Assembly (NCBI RefSeq): GCF_964204645.1
Contig: NC_134031.1
Location: 250,001-314,000, forward strand
DNA length: 64,000 nt
From: Tubulanus polymorphus
Lineage: Eukaryota > Nemertea > Palaeonemertea > Tubulaniformes > Tubulanidae
Direction of reading: 5' to 3'
Within the stretch, counting starts at the first letter, position 1; each line of letters begins with the position of its first letter. Below, piece by piece: positions 9,901-23,700 of this stretch. Both the position numbers and the translations under genes were made by a program. A model generated the notes under the pieces. It did not search any database, had not been told where the DNA came from, and saw only the letters and a list, made by a program, of their open reading frames with translations.

Positions 9901-12900
9901 ACGGTCAGAACGATGGTCCTAACAGATAAATTTCGGTGTGTTTAAACTACCTGTCTCTCCCTGTCCCTCTCTCTCTCACGGAGATCAGGAACCAACACAA
10001 CTTTATACGTAGATAAATAAAGACTATATGAAGTGGATATATTAATATCCGCGCGCAGAGATCTGTCTCTGCTGAGCTGCATCGAGTCGAGTTTATTTAC
10101 ATTCATTTCCCGTCGTCTCGACAACGCGCAACACTGGTGGACGTTGGTTACCAATAGAGACGAGTGTTTGACCAATCGGATCTTCAATATCCTGTCGTTT
10201 GTCAGGTCTGGGATTAGGCAGACGATGTCACCAGTACGGCGTACGTTCTCTCTTCAATTATACAAACACAACTGGACAATGCTAATAGCAGACGGTTTAT
10301 TTGCCTAATTTCGTCTTCTACAGTTAAAAGTGGTCATCTAACATTAGCCTTATTTCGTCGTAGATGTCACGGGTTGTTAGATTGAAGTGATACTTATCTT
10401 GACACTGATAATTCAACCGTTAAGGGCTAGTCACTCATTTCCAGTCGGTACATACAAGTATTTGATTATAATTTCCAATTCCCCATCTCTCCCTCTCTCC
10501 TCTTCGTTGTGTCACTTACAATTGAGTACCTTCCCCAGTACAGATACACGGGTAGGCCGAGGATCGGAGAATCGGTCACTTTTAGTGATATATCACAAAT
10601 AGATCAAATTAGGTACAGACACTAGGGCCCAGTTTCAGGAAAAAGTGTAAGCCTAAAACGGTTAAGTTTGAATTGTTGTCCTCATTTAAAACATGAAGTA
10701 ACCAATGAAAATTACAACAGAAATTTGAGTCTAATTTTCTTGTGAAACCGAGCCCAGGCAGGGGAAAGAATAATGTTCATCACTTAGGCCATTTTTGGAG
10801 ATGAAGATTATCTCCCCGGAACCAGAAAAAAATTCTGAAAAAACTGTGTCGAAAAGTCTAAAACAAATCCGCAGATGACATGACCCGAGACTCGCAACCC
10901 TTTCAGCCTAATTCGGGCGAATAGAGATTGGAGTTTTCTTGAAGTTCCCGACAAAACACAGAATTCATCAGAAACTAACGGCGGGATGATTGTATTATTT
11001 ACTGAAAGGTGACATTAATTCAATATTCTGGTGTCAAATAAGAACTAGTTTTCACACTTAAGATAATTTCCTGACATCGGCGTCAAATAATTCACAGAGT
11101 CGTCGAATGACGAGATACAGTGTGAAGACCATGGAAACTGTCAATGCAACTCGTTAAAGCTTTAGTGAAGCTGGACGCCATCAAGTAAAAGATCCATCAT
11201 TAACGAAAAGCATTGAATCTTTGAAAACCGCTCTCACAATGACCGCGCGTCGTCGGAAGTCGAATGTCGTATGTCTAATGACAGAATCGTGTCGTGCAGA
11301 TTAGAATCACAAAAACAACGTAGTTTCTTTCAGCTATTAATTTATACTCAAGACATGAAAAATATGAGTTTTATAACTATCAGTGGCAGTCTGAGACGAC
11401 CACGCTATATTTTACGCGTGTTGTCCAATACAATTTAATGCGGATATTTTTACAGTGCTGTTACTGCTCAGGCGATGTTATGTTTGCTACAGAAAAGATG
11501 GATCTTTCTTCACGTTTCATTTAATATCAGAAACAAGTGTAAACACATGAAATACTGACTGTAACATCAATCATTATTATATTAGTGACAAAAGGGTCTA
11601 CTAGGGAATAGGGTGCTGTTCGGGAGGGTAGGTTACGAGGGATCTTAAGGGACACCTGAAGGGATGCAGGTAATTGGAGACGGGACCGACAATTGTCGGG
11701 ACAGTGAAGAGCCTGGTCCTGTGGACAGTAAGGTCCTGTCATGCAGTTCCTGTGATTGTCCTGCAGGTCCTGTGGACAGTAAGGTCCTGTCATGCAGTTC
11801 CTGTGATTGTCATGCAGGCCCTGAGACAGTAAGGTCCTGTCATGCAGGTCCTGTGATTGTCATGCAGGTCCTGAGACAGTAAGATCCTGTCATGCAGGTC
11901 ATTAGTAACATGTCTTGTCGGATGGAGTTTAATAATAATCATGTAATATCATGTATTGCAGAGATATTCGTGCTGTAAAGCTATCACTACTGACTCTCTT
12001 AATATCGTCTGCTGTTCGCTGTTAATCCTTTACTTGTCACTTTACACATGAAATTACATCTTATATTGTCAATAACCCCCCGCGTAGATTCACGAGCAAT
12101 GACAGGGAGAGGGGGAGAGGGGGGTGTTAAAGAGAATAGGGAGACATGATTGTTAGATTTATCATATGGTTCAGTGTTTTGAGTATGAGTTAAACAGACT
12201 CGAGCAGGAAACAGACGAATCAATCATCTATTGCTATCAACTATAAGAGGATTACCTCAAACAATTTCAATCGTTTTATTACGCGATAGTTTTACGTGTA
12301 AAATAATAAAAACTCATTAAAACTCGAATCGTTTCAGAATGTTTGTGTTGTGAAGCTCAGTCGTGTTGGTTTCGGCATCGAGAGGGATGCCACTTCGTCG
12401 TATTTTACTTCTATTCCTTTTGTAAATTCATAACTATGTGAACTATATATCTAAACTATACATCTACCGGTACCATTATCATGTTATCATTTTATCGCTT
12501 TTATATTTCACAATGAAATGATTTCAAATTAAAAAGTTGCAGTGATTTCTATGTATTTTTTATTTTCTCATTATTAATTCAATAGTTCCCTACGTTTTGA
12601 ATGCCAAGGATGCTGCCCTGGCAGAAAACCCATTATCGCTGCTTTGCAGCAATTTTTATTTTTGTATTTTACGAGAAAAAACATTTGAAAAGAAACAATA
12701 CATTTGATTCGTAACTTTTATTACAATAATCCAATAAAACGATTGTTGAAGGTAAAACTATTATAGATTTATGGAAAAACATTTCAGTAAAGTGGTCAGT
12801 AAAGAGAGGGAGAGGATCAATGTATATCGAGTGATTCGCTGACGATCACTGTTAGTTTCAGCTGTTTTCTGATATAATGAAACACTCGGTTTATTTGACC

Positions 12901-13380
12901 TGGTTTTATAAAGATAGAGTCAGTTTTATAGTTTTTAAACTATTTCATGTTGTATACAATTCAATGATTGCTGTATCAATAATCAATATTTATGCACTTA
13001 ATTTTTGCTTCTGATGTCTGTGGTATAAATATATACATGATTTAATTAATGGGGGCAAGTGTTGCACCCTTACAAACACCGCTCCCCGTAGGGATGACGT
13101 TTCATATCGGGGTACACATTTCAGTTCTACGTTCAGTCAATAGATGGCTCGACTGAGTTTGAATGAGGGTAGGTCAAGGACTATTGGAAAATAGCAACAT
13201 ATAACGGATTTAGAATTTAATATGTGTAGAATGGAAAATAAAGTACTGAAGGGTGTTAGGGGTGGGAAAAAAGATGTAAAATAAAATAACGATGGTATTT
13301 TTGGGGTGTGATAGACAAGTCACACGGTACTGGATGCGGGGAGTTCTAAACTACAGAACAACAATTCAAGTCTGAAGAGC
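6961..13380. other. Gene-poor AT-rich stretch
   Basis: No exon with convincing protein similarity was found. Contents noted: a (GTC) run near 9112-9127; a GC-richer non-repetitive block at 9660-9920; a stretch at 10625-10757 with imperfect inverted ends (ggcccagtttcagg and cttgtgaaaccgagccc), possibly a fold-back element; the minisatellite at 11690-11905; otherwise unremarkable AT-rich DNA. Confidence 0.5.
11690..11905. repeat. Compound minisatellite, about 50-bp period
   Basis: The motif cagtaaggtcctgtcatgca recurs four times at about 50-bp spacing (about 11726, 11776, 11827 and 11877; the last has one change). Between copies lie shorter sub-repeats of ggtcctgtgattgtcatgca type. Confidence 0.85.
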
Positions 13381-13409
13381 ACAAATGGCGAGAACCGGCG
13401 GCGATAGAC

Positions 13410-13576
<167 letters not shown>

Positions 13577-15017
13577 AGAGACAGGGTAATCGAGAGTGAA
13601 GCAGGGAATAATAGTAAAAATATGGTCAATGATAGAAACACCTGGTCGCGTTTATAGCGCCATTCACACACAATGAAACAAACGTCTGTTTTTCCGATGT
13701 GAAGAAGTTTAAAATCAATCAATTAGAAAAGTTACGCGCGGAAAATAATTATTCAGGTCGGCAGCTGATGGGCCAAAAATTGAATCCTTATTCAGTATGA
13801 GCGCGGTCTCTTCAAAGCGTGCCCGCAATATCAATAATCATTATACACACACTATCATCCAATACAACTACATAGGACTGAATACATTTGACACGAGCAG
13901 TGGAGTTTGGCAAGGTGAAGTTCTTAAACGAACTAGAACCGGGAAAACTAGAGAATATGGAGAGAGTGTCGATGGTTGTATAGAGTACGGAGGACGGGAA
14001 GATGGCATGGAGGAGAGGGAGGGCTCCATTGAGGGAGGAGAAAACCGATCTATAAACCGCCGCAAGTAACAAATTGCCTATTCACATCAGGTCACGAAAC
14101 TCTTACTTTAACTACTGGGCTTTAGTTTGATGACTATCACAGAATAATCCTTCAAATACTGATCACTCTTAAAAACCTCTCGACAAAAAAAATTAGCAGA
14201 GCCTCTTCACATTTAATTAATGATCAGAGAGAGAGAGAGAGAGTGAGAGTAGAGAGAAATAGGGAGAGAGAACAGATGACAGAGAGGAAGGAAGGAAGTT
14301 TTACAGTAATTAAATTGAAACATCTGTCTTTAATGTCAATGTATGTAGTTTGTATTATGAGAGTCGCATTGAGAGAGTAATTAATGAACTGTTTCTGTCT
14401 ATGTCTATACTGGCGCTTTGTGTTCTAAAAAATCGAAATTTTACGACATTTGCCGCAACACGAATATTTTCAGCATCTTTCCCCCTCAATTCACTCAACT
14501 TGTTGGTTTGGTTGAAAGTTTAAGCATCAGTCCCGATTTTATGATGTCATAAAATATTGAATGCATTGTTGGATGACAATGTAGAACATTGTTACACAAT
14601 TGTATTTAATCAATTAAAACTTATAGATTGTATTGAAAACAATGTTGTATTAATTTCTTCATTGTTGTAGATGTATATACAGTTTTTAACAATGAATTCA
14701 GTTGAGCTGATAAAACCGTGACCTTTACACTCATTGTGAAATACGCGGTCACCATTCGGGTTTAACTTCGATCTCACGCTCCAAATATAAACATATATTT
14801 CATTCATAAAAATTATGCTAATGATATTGATGACACGATGATGAGATGGCCTCTAGCAACCGGGGTTCATTCTGTTCAGTCATCAGTCATCTCAGTGATT
14901 GTGTGTAACGGTTTTGTCAAATCATATCTTATTAAAAACAGCCACATTATTATGTCCTAATTAGGCCAAAATTATCTATAGTTTTTCCGGAACATCGGCT
15001 TTTCGTTCATTTTTACT

Positions 15018-15111
15018 TGACGTTTATAAGATAAAATCCCACTATTAACAGATTAAAAGAATTTAAAAACCAGAATTTATTTATCAAATCTAAAATATTT
15101 GACGTTTATAA
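15018..15111. mobile_element. 70-bp insert flanked by 12-bp direct repeats
   Basis: The 12-mer tgacgtttataa occurs at 15018-15029 and again at 15100-15111. Between them are about 70 bp that closely match 21214-21286, sharing among others ataaaatcccactat, acagattaaaagaattt and aaaccagaatttattta. This looks like a short truncated retroposon copy with a target-site duplication. The longer copy at 21 kb continues into a large hairpin. Confidence 0.75.
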
Positions 15112-16969
15112 TTTGCGTAAAGTCTTAAACCTTTTCTAGTGACATGAATATGACAGAGGGGAGGGTGGTAGCAGATTTGGAGGGGATTCAGATAATTGTC
15201 CACAAAATTACAAAATAACTGATGATTAAGAAACAGGGAATAAATATCTCGTGGCCTAAAAAAGATAAATGGTATTATTGCGGGTTGGATAAAAATGGAA
15301 TTGTACGTATTATTAAATTATTGAGAGAGGAAGGAAGGGAGTAAGTGATGGCCCCAAAATCAATTTTTTGACTGTAAATGGTACATATAATAATTCTATC
15401 TGATTATTTCTGGTATAATTTCATCTGTATCTAGGCCTTGAATGACGTCAGGCACTCCTAGGTATTTATATCTATAAATTGCTCGTTATAGCTCACTGTG
15501 TAACACACCAGAAAATCAATCTGCGATAAAAACTCATTAACTACTGACCAAATAGAGGTCGCCGTTTTCACCCTGTTTAACACAGTTCGGGACCCGATTC
15601 TATAGTTCCGGGCACAGTTTGACGGCGAAAAGTTCCAGCACCCAAAGTTCCCCTCCCTGAACCCGCGCCTGCCATAACTGCTCTCATAACGCCAGCATTT
15701 TTCTGAGAACAAATTTGCTCAATCTGACTCAAATCTGATGGTAATATCATTGTTTATAACCCTGCCAAATTCGTGTTAACGCTATCTTTTTCTTCGGTCC
15801 AAACGTGACAGTTTTTAAAAGGATTTTTATTGTATTGAGTTGAACTAATCGTGAACCTACTGTATTTGAGAGTAATAGCCAAAATTAATTCATTTCCATA
15901 TTTTTTCACTAGCTACCAGACTATAGAGTCGCGTACTGCGAAACCAGATTTTCAGTGGATTCTGAGTGACTCCAATGATAATTTGAAATAAAATATGGAA
16001 AATGATTTGATTTTTTTTCACTTCTGTGAAACTCATAGAAACAAAAGCGATTCTAAAACTTTTTTTATTTATTCGCAATATTTCGAATGGTCCAAAATTC
16101 AACTGATCACCATTGATATAAAAAATACTACGGAATTTTCCCACCGAAAACTCGTCCTCAAAGCGTCAATAATTAATTACTGCAGGAATCATCGATGAAT
16201 CGCGCGACTCCGGCAGGAACCGGAATTCGGCTATACGCGACTTACTGTTCAAAAACCGGTTACGATTAGAGCTCTCTGATTGGTTACTACGGGAATTTAA
16301 AATCAAGAAATATTACTGGGAAAGTTTATCAGCAGCTAAACACTATTCGTTAGTGAGCTGATCCATTTCGGGTTCGAAAAAAAACTTCTCATAGTTTTTT
16401 TTTTGATAGCGCAAGTTTCCGATGTAAAATGCGTCAGGAAACCGATTTCAATTGATGGTCAAAATAGCCACTTATTCGACATCGATTTGCAGGTCAAAAC
16501 ATTTTAGCGACACCACTTCAAATTGAGGTTTGATTCAAAAACTATTTAATGTCGCTCGCTAACACTGAACCCGCGTGGGAAAACAACTAAACTAGATTTA
16601 TATATATTCGTGAACTCTTTAAACGGTTTGGAAATTACGGTCGTTAGCCGGTGCTGCCACCTAGGTCCTTTCGGTAAAACGGGACTGAAGGAAGTCAAGT
16701 GGAGTTCGTAGCGTGCTGCCACCTAGCGCCATAAACGCGAACCTCCGCTATGAATTTATCGCCACGCGGTTCACTGTCACTCTACAGCTTTTGATGTTTT
16801 TTGTAGAATGTTTTGTCTTCTGGCGCTAATAAAATAAAGGATAATGAATGCAGGTGTTACCAAAGAGAGGTGGGCTCCGACCTCACTCGGTGGCTCACGT
16901 GGTCTCCCGGCTGTGACACACTGCAACATCTGTATCTAATCTGTTTTATAGAATAATGGTGTTATCCGA

Positions 16970-17110
16970 TGGGTGTCAGAGAGGGGACTGAAAAGAGGTC
17001 ACGGGGAGAGGGGACTGGAAATGGGTCACGGGGACTGAAAAGATGTCACGGGAACTGGAAAGAGGTCACGGGGAGAGGGAACTGGAAAGAGGTCACGGGG
17101 AGAGGTAAAA
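16970..17110. repeat. G/A-rich minisatellite
   Basis: Variants of ggtcacggggagaggg and actggaaagaggtcacgg are repeated about six times with irregular spacing. Confidence 0.75.
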
Positions 17111-17524
17111 GGGTGAGAGGAGAAGATCAAACTGTAGGCAAAGTTATACAGAAGCGATTGTAGTTTACAAGGTAAACTACAAATATCACTTGTGCAAGTG
17201 GATTATTGAAATACGTAGTACGGGCAGAGTTTAGAGGGGGTCTGGTGGGGAGAGGGGTGAGGGGGGGGGGGGTGTTAGAGGAGGAGACAGGTGGTAGTGA
17301 TGTAAATTATCTCTGTGTTGAAGATAATCTGATTAAACTAATATCAACTTCTAAAAGAGAGTTTTTCATTTCTTTATTTGTGAGTTTTTTTTTTTATTTT
17401 CATTTGGAGACAATAATGAATTGACGAAGTTCAATTGCAAACTATTCGATTAATCGCATTAAAATGGAATTAAATGAGAAAATGGCAGCAGGTTATTGGG
17501 ATTATAGTGGATTATTGCGAGGTA

Positions 17525-17672
17525 CCCAGGGATCGCCGTGACACCACACAGCTGTCAACCATCCCTGGTTGTCAGAAACAGTCTCTGAAAATACTTTACT
17601 GTCCCCCTGATACACACAGGGCTGTCAACCATCCCTGGTTGTCAGCAACAGACCCAGAAAATACTGCCCCCT
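17525..17672. repeat. Two-copy tandem duplication of about 80 bp
   Basis: The segment ctgtcaaccatccctggttg followed by a gtcag-aacag motif and gaaaatact occurs twice in a row, starting at about 17552 and 17622. Confidence 0.8.
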
Positions 17673-18469
17673 AACACAATGATGAGATCGTTCAATAATG
17701 GAAGCATGTATCATACGTGTATATCATGTATTCTGACAATGAATTTTGAATTCAACGCAATTTGAAAAATATCCATACATATGTATCGTCTGCGATACAA
17801 AGGGGTCTCTCTTCTTCCCATAGTAAGTGAACAGCTAAACAACACTTGAAATTCATTTTGATCAATTCACGATTGAAATTAACACGTTTTTTACCAAACA
17901 CCCAACAACACTTGACAAATACTTGTAAAAATCTGCGTGCCACTTTTAAGCGCGGTCGTCGCGATATTTCTTTGCACCGTCTTTTCAAAGTTACAACTGC
18001 TCGTTTTGTTTTTTTCGGTTTTTATGAAGTTCAAACTCTCCTCTCTCTCTCTCGGCTCAGACTTGAAAAGGTAACAATAGATTGAAGTATGGTTTAAGTA
18101 TGTGGGTTACAAGACGTGTACTACACGCAATTGAAGAGTGTTCAATAATTGTATCTATTCAATCAGATTCACTGTACACCTCTTATACAACCCTCACCTG
18201 CCCCGGGACGGCTTCACGGCGCATCTTTAACCGGTGTAACTAGATCTGTGTTTTATTATTAAGGCCGATGTTTTAGTGAAATATGACACGAATTCTTTTA
18301 TAATTTTTCATGTCCTCAAATTGAATATGAATCTGATTGAAGGCACACGAGTCTCAGTCCTCTCAGTCTTCGAGTGGTCGAATTCTGAGATTTCTTTTTT
18401 CAATTGTATCCTGACATATGTTCCCGTATTGTAGCGAATGGTTATTTATTCAAATGTGCGTCCATTGGT

Positions 18470-18545
18470 TCTACGTATGTCTATGTATGTGTCTATGTAT
18501 GTGTCTATGTATGTCGATGTATGTCTATGTATGTGTTTGAGTATG
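18470..18545. repeat. TATGTATGTGTC-type microsatellite
   Basis: Repeated tatgtctatgtatgtg units make up about 75 bp just upstream of the long CAG tract. Confidence 0.85.
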
Positions 18546-18665
18546 TCCCCTACGATCTCTTCGCTTCAAAAGTTTCTTCACCGAGGTCTTGTTGATCATC
18601 GCAAAAACAGTGAAAACAGGTTTCGAAATGAAACCAGAAAAGTTAAACTAATTTACCACTCAATC

Positions 18666-19117
<452 letters not shown>

Positions 19118-21213
19118 CCGGCATCTGACAACCTGGTACTGTATTGATTTGAGATGGTTAGAAATTTCATTGAAAATAATAAATTCAGATTTTGAATATG
19201 CGAATTGTTTTTTTTGTATTTTCTATTTTCTCCTATTGAATATCTTTTTGTTTGGTACAGATTCATGACTTATCTAGCTGGTACTGGGGAGGGGGAGGCT
19301 AGAGGGAGGGGAGGGGAGGGAGGGCTGCGGTTGTGTCTATAATCTATAAACGTAGTCTAATTCACATAGATTTCACGCTTTAATCGGAAGGAAGTAAAAA
19401 CATTCAAACGATTCGTCTCTAGTTTCCGTTAAAATCGCTAGTCACGTGATCAGATTTAAATCACTTAACCCACTGCCTCACACAATCATTGACCAATATT
19501 TATATACATATCATTTGTTATTTTCGAAAAAAATAAAACTGTGACGACGCCGCTCGTGAAGGCTGTGAGAATGATGACAGTGAACTGCGTGGCTCCAGTA
19601 AACTCCACTTAACTCACACACATGTCACAGCGGCTAGGCCTCGACATAACGACACAAACACAGCAGACGACAAACAATAGAGAAATATATCGGGCTATTT
19701 GATTCTCTAGAAATATCTCCTCTCTCTCTCTCACCCCGACACCGCTAGTGAATGGACACATATGTTTTTTAAAAGTATCTAGATTTATTGAATATTTATT
19801 GAATACAGTGAGACACGTGACGTAGATCATCCACGTGACTGACACTGATTTCTCTGAAGGTGGTCGCGAATCAATCTGTTCGATCAATATGAATGGCGGT
19901 GCATTTATAGCGATCTAAAAACACAGAATTGTTGATTCTCATTAAGAATTTTATTACGACATTTAGTGTTGTGGTTTATCACTAGGTGGCAACCATGTTT
20001 TACACATATGTGTACCCGAGGATGGAATTATTGATTTATTAAATAAGAACCCCCTCGCACGGTTGTCATACGACTTGAAGAATTCATCAATATGTTAAAG
20101 TGTTAATGAAAATTACAAATAATCAAGAATGTACTTAATATTGAATGTATTATTTTTGTCATGGCCTGAGACGTCCTGACTAATTATATTAAACCCTCAC
20201 TGATTATATTTAATTCTTACTAATTATTTCTAATTCAGTATTTTGAGACACTATTTTAATGATGTTATTCTGTTATTTCAGGTATAAAATCCCTGTTGTA
20301 TCTCATAGCTGTTTAAACATAAATCTTTTATTTAAAACGATTGTTTTTATTTTCTCTGTAAATTGTAAATAGTTTACGGAACTGTAAAAATAAAACGGAG
20401 TAATGCAATAATTGAATTGAATATTGAGGGAGATTACAATGGAATGAAACCACATTCCCACGAGGCGGAGTGAGAGGGAGGCGGTGGGGCATGGTCAGTG
20501 AAACAAAGGGTAATTAATAATAATGATTAATCCTTGAGTAGAGTAGTATATAATGTAAATATTGGTGTAGAACTGGTCAGAGTTAAACCAGGAGTAATTG
20601 TCATGGGTTGAAAAGGTATAATCTATATCTCACGTTAATTAATCCTTAGATTTAGGGTTTGTGTTAAATACCGTCGTTGTTTTCACGAGGAATTTCCGTG
20701 AGAAATTTCCCACAGTCGACAGCGTCACCAGCCTAAAAATCCATCTCACTTTTCTTTACTATATTTTGTTTCAATTGTAACTGTGTATTCTTAAAGTCAA
20801 AGAGTATTTTGTAAAGACATGAGGCATAATGAATTATCATACATGTATCACATTGAGGAATGTTTCAATTTCAGCAGGATATCCGAGATGTTTAGATACT
20901 CGATACGTGTTGCTGCAGGACCGAACAGGTGTGTCATACTGAGTACTGTGAGGGGTCAGGTGTCAGTGAATGAGGTGGAGTGTTTGAAGTGACACCTGAC
21001 AGACACGCACACACACGGACCTCTCTTTGTTACACAGTTTCCTATTTGTTGAGTTTACCGCGCGATTCAACATGTATCGCTGTGATTCTGTTACTAGATT
21101 TCTGTTCCAGCGAATATCGTAGAAATTACAGAAATAAACATCCGGTAAAAATATCATCCAGCACAGAGTCAGGATTTTGTATTAGAGATTATTACAATAT
21201 ATCTACAATATCA

Positions 21214-21405
21214 AGATAAAATCCCACTATTTACAGATTAAAAGAATTTAAAAACCAGAATTTATTTATTAAATCTAAAATATTTAAAAGACACGACGTT
21301 TCGATCTCACCCTAGAGATCATCGTCAGGTGTCACCTGACGATGATCTCTAGGGTGAGATCGAAACGTCGTGTATTCTATATATTTTAGATTGAATAAAT
21401 AAATT
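21214..21405. mobile_element. Dispersed element with a near-perfect 41-bp-arm hairpin (hammerhead-like cores)
   Basis: The 5' portion (21214-21286) matches the insert at 15030-15099. It runs into an inverted repeat with arms about 21291-21331 and 21333-21373. On the plus strand the right arm reads CTGACGA (21336-21342), a self-complementary segment GATCTC...GAGATC (21344-21361), then GAAA (21362-21365). The left arm gives the same order on the minus strand (core 21299-21328). This matches the CUGANGA - helix II - GAAA order of a hammerhead ribozyme core. No cleavage-site strand was identified. Confidence 0.6.
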
Positions 21406-21884
21406 CTTGTAGAATAAATAAAATAGTTAATTTTCGCTGTTTAAACTCATGGAAAAGTCAGTAATTTTGGAAAAAGTCCTCGTAAGTTTGGTGTAAGTCG
21501 ATATGAGTTGTTGTTTTGTAGTTTGTGTGTGTTTAGATCTACTCTCAGTATTGGACAGATGGTTGTCAATTTATCTATAGACATTTTGTTTCTTTATGTC
21601 CTTCTCAGAATCATCTTTTGTTTGCGGTCGAAGCGACAAGAAAAAAAGATCAACGTTGATAGAGAATATAGGCCGTTTAAACGGTTGTATTTGTGGACGC
21701 TTACTTTGAACTGTAGTTCACAGGGATCTAGTGTCCTAAAAAATCACCCGGCCTCAGACTATTGATTGTCCATTGACGGGGAATAGAATGCTCTTTGTAT
21801 TAATGTGGGCGAGAGATGAGAAGAGAGTTTGTCAGTTTGTACCTGAAAAAGGGCCATCGGCTTCAGAGCCAGTTTAACACTGCG

Positions 21885-22000
21885 CACACCTTCCCATCCC
21901 AGCACGCACACCATTCCATACCCGCACACCATCCAATACCCGCACACCTTCCCATCCCAGCACGCACACCACTCCATACCTGCACACCAGCACACAAACC
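21885..22000. repeat. Minisatellite of cccgcacacc / ccagcacgcacacc type
   Basis: About six irregular units built from ttcccatcccagcacgca, caccattccataccc and gcacaccatccaatac, roughly 20-45 bp apart. Confidence 0.75.
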
Positions 22001-23046
22001 CATACCGCTATCCCGGGCTCCCGCTGGTTTTAAGGGCACAATCTCCAAGGCTCACAGTTTATGGGGCTGGCTATACTTGGGCTCTTGGGCTAGAGCGGGC
22101 ATCACAGATGAATCCATTCCTGGGCCTCACTGTCTGAGGCTGAGTTATCAGTCCAGTGTTTTAGAATTAAGATTACAGTACTGTTTACTGGTTTTATATA
22201 CTCAACTTGTGCTTTACATTGAAAAAGGCAAAAGACAGAAATGGCTGGAATGACAGATATGACAAACTGATTGTGTCCAACTTCAATATAATCTCAGATT
22301 GTATCAGATGCTCTAAAATCTGTAAAACCAGGAAATGTCTAATTATTGAGGGTCAGTGATTTTACTTTGTGCGGCTTCATTTTTATAACCGTTTAAAAGA
22401 AAATTCCATTAACCGAAAACTTGAGCGGAACAGCAGACAGAGAGATAGTGCGTGAGTGACCGACGGGTCGACTGTGGCCCCCGGGTACCAGTCCAGGTAC
22501 CAGTCCAGGCCCAAACCAGTCCATTACAGGTCACATACACAGTCTGACTATAGAAGATGAACACAAATAAAACTCGGTGTTTTTAACAAGTTTTAAAAAG
22601 CAGCATTTTAAGAGATGAATAGAAATCTGGTCTCGTCGGTTCAGGAATCGGCGGTCCGCTTTTATTCTATAACTCGAGCTCGTCGACAATGACACGCGAT
22701 TTTCGAGACAGCGTTTCAGACTTTGCGGCCAAATATTAGCCCGGAGGATTCCGTGAAGATAACGACTCGATTCGACTTGACGGACGGTTCAGAGATGCGT
22801 ACAATGCTTCTACCCCCGAGGCAACCCTCCCTCCCCTTATACCACACCTGCCCGGATAATCACATTTAAATATCAATGAAAAGATGCTGTCGCGATTGTG
22901 TTTAGGTCAATTTTCAGGTCGCGTGAACAACAAAAAAACCGCGGCACATTTTATTCTAAATCCGTGTCGTCACTAATCATTGCGATGCTGTAGATACGAG
23001 AAATAATCGTGAGAATCTTACATAAAGACCCACGGGATTCCGGGAG

Positions 23047-23320
23047 CCTCCCCCCTCACCCCAGTGACACCTGGGAATTACCGGTGCCTCCCCCCTCACC
23101 CCAGTGACACCTGGGAATTACCGGTGCCTCCCCCTCACCCCAGTGACACCTGGGAATTACCGGTGCCTCACCCCTCACCCCAGTGACACCTGGGAATTCC
23201 CGGTGCCTCCCCCTCACCCCAGTGACACCTGGGAATTCCCGGTGCCTCCCCCTCACCCCAGTGACACCTGGGAATTCCCGGTGCCTCCCTCTCACTCCAG
23301 TGACACCTGGGAATTACCAC
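23047..23320. repeat. Minisatellite, roughly 40-bp unit, about 7 copies
   Basis: The unit contains ccagtgacacctgggaatta (or ...ttccc) followed by ccggtgcctcccccctcac. Copies differ mainly by single C insertions and A/C changes. Open frames of 79-99 residues are repeat artefacts. Confidence 0.9.
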
Positions 23321-23439
23321 TGACAGTTTTTGTAAGAAATTTCTCAACCAAAAAAAAAGGAAAAAGCTACCGTCGAAAATACAATCTGCTGGGACCAGAC
23401 TAGATCGGCCACAACACTAACCTACTAGCCAGTTACCCT

Positions 23440-23620
23440 TACTCGCTAGAAACCCTAACCCTAGCGGCCGTAACCCTAACCCTAGCAGGACTCGAACCTG
23501 CGATCTCCAGCACCTCAGCACAGCGTGCTAACCACCAGACCATAGATCAGTGGTGACTGACCGAGTTTGTAAGTTTGTCTGGTCAGTGTGGGTGACTGGT
23601 GACCAGTCAGTTGTGGAATG
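23440..23620 (-). mobile_element. tRNA-derived SINE-like element with TTAGGG-type motifs, copy 2
   Basis: Minus-strand B box GGTTCGAGTCC at 23488-23498 is a perfect match to the consensus. The A-box-like TGGTGGTTAGCACGC lies at about 23523-23537. Two TAGGGTTAGGG-type blocks follow on the minus strand (about 23450-23485). The leading part, about 23545-23620, has gtgaccagtcag motifs as in the copy at 5860-6080. The conserved order of parts supports a dispersed pol III element. Confidence 0.75.
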
Positions 23621-23700
23621 ACACTAACAATACCTGTGATATAGTTCTTTAATTTTTCCCGAAGGTCAGGCATTTTTATCTCTAAAGTTTAGTAATTGAA

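Larger units (their letters stand above)
13577..18466. other. Gene-poor stretch with scattered repeats
   Basis: No exon is supported. It contains a short GA tract near 14225, the target-site-flanked insert at 15018-15111, a G/A-rich minisatellite at 16970-17110, and a tandem duplication at 17525-17672. Open frames here are short and show no recognisable family. Confidence 0.5.
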
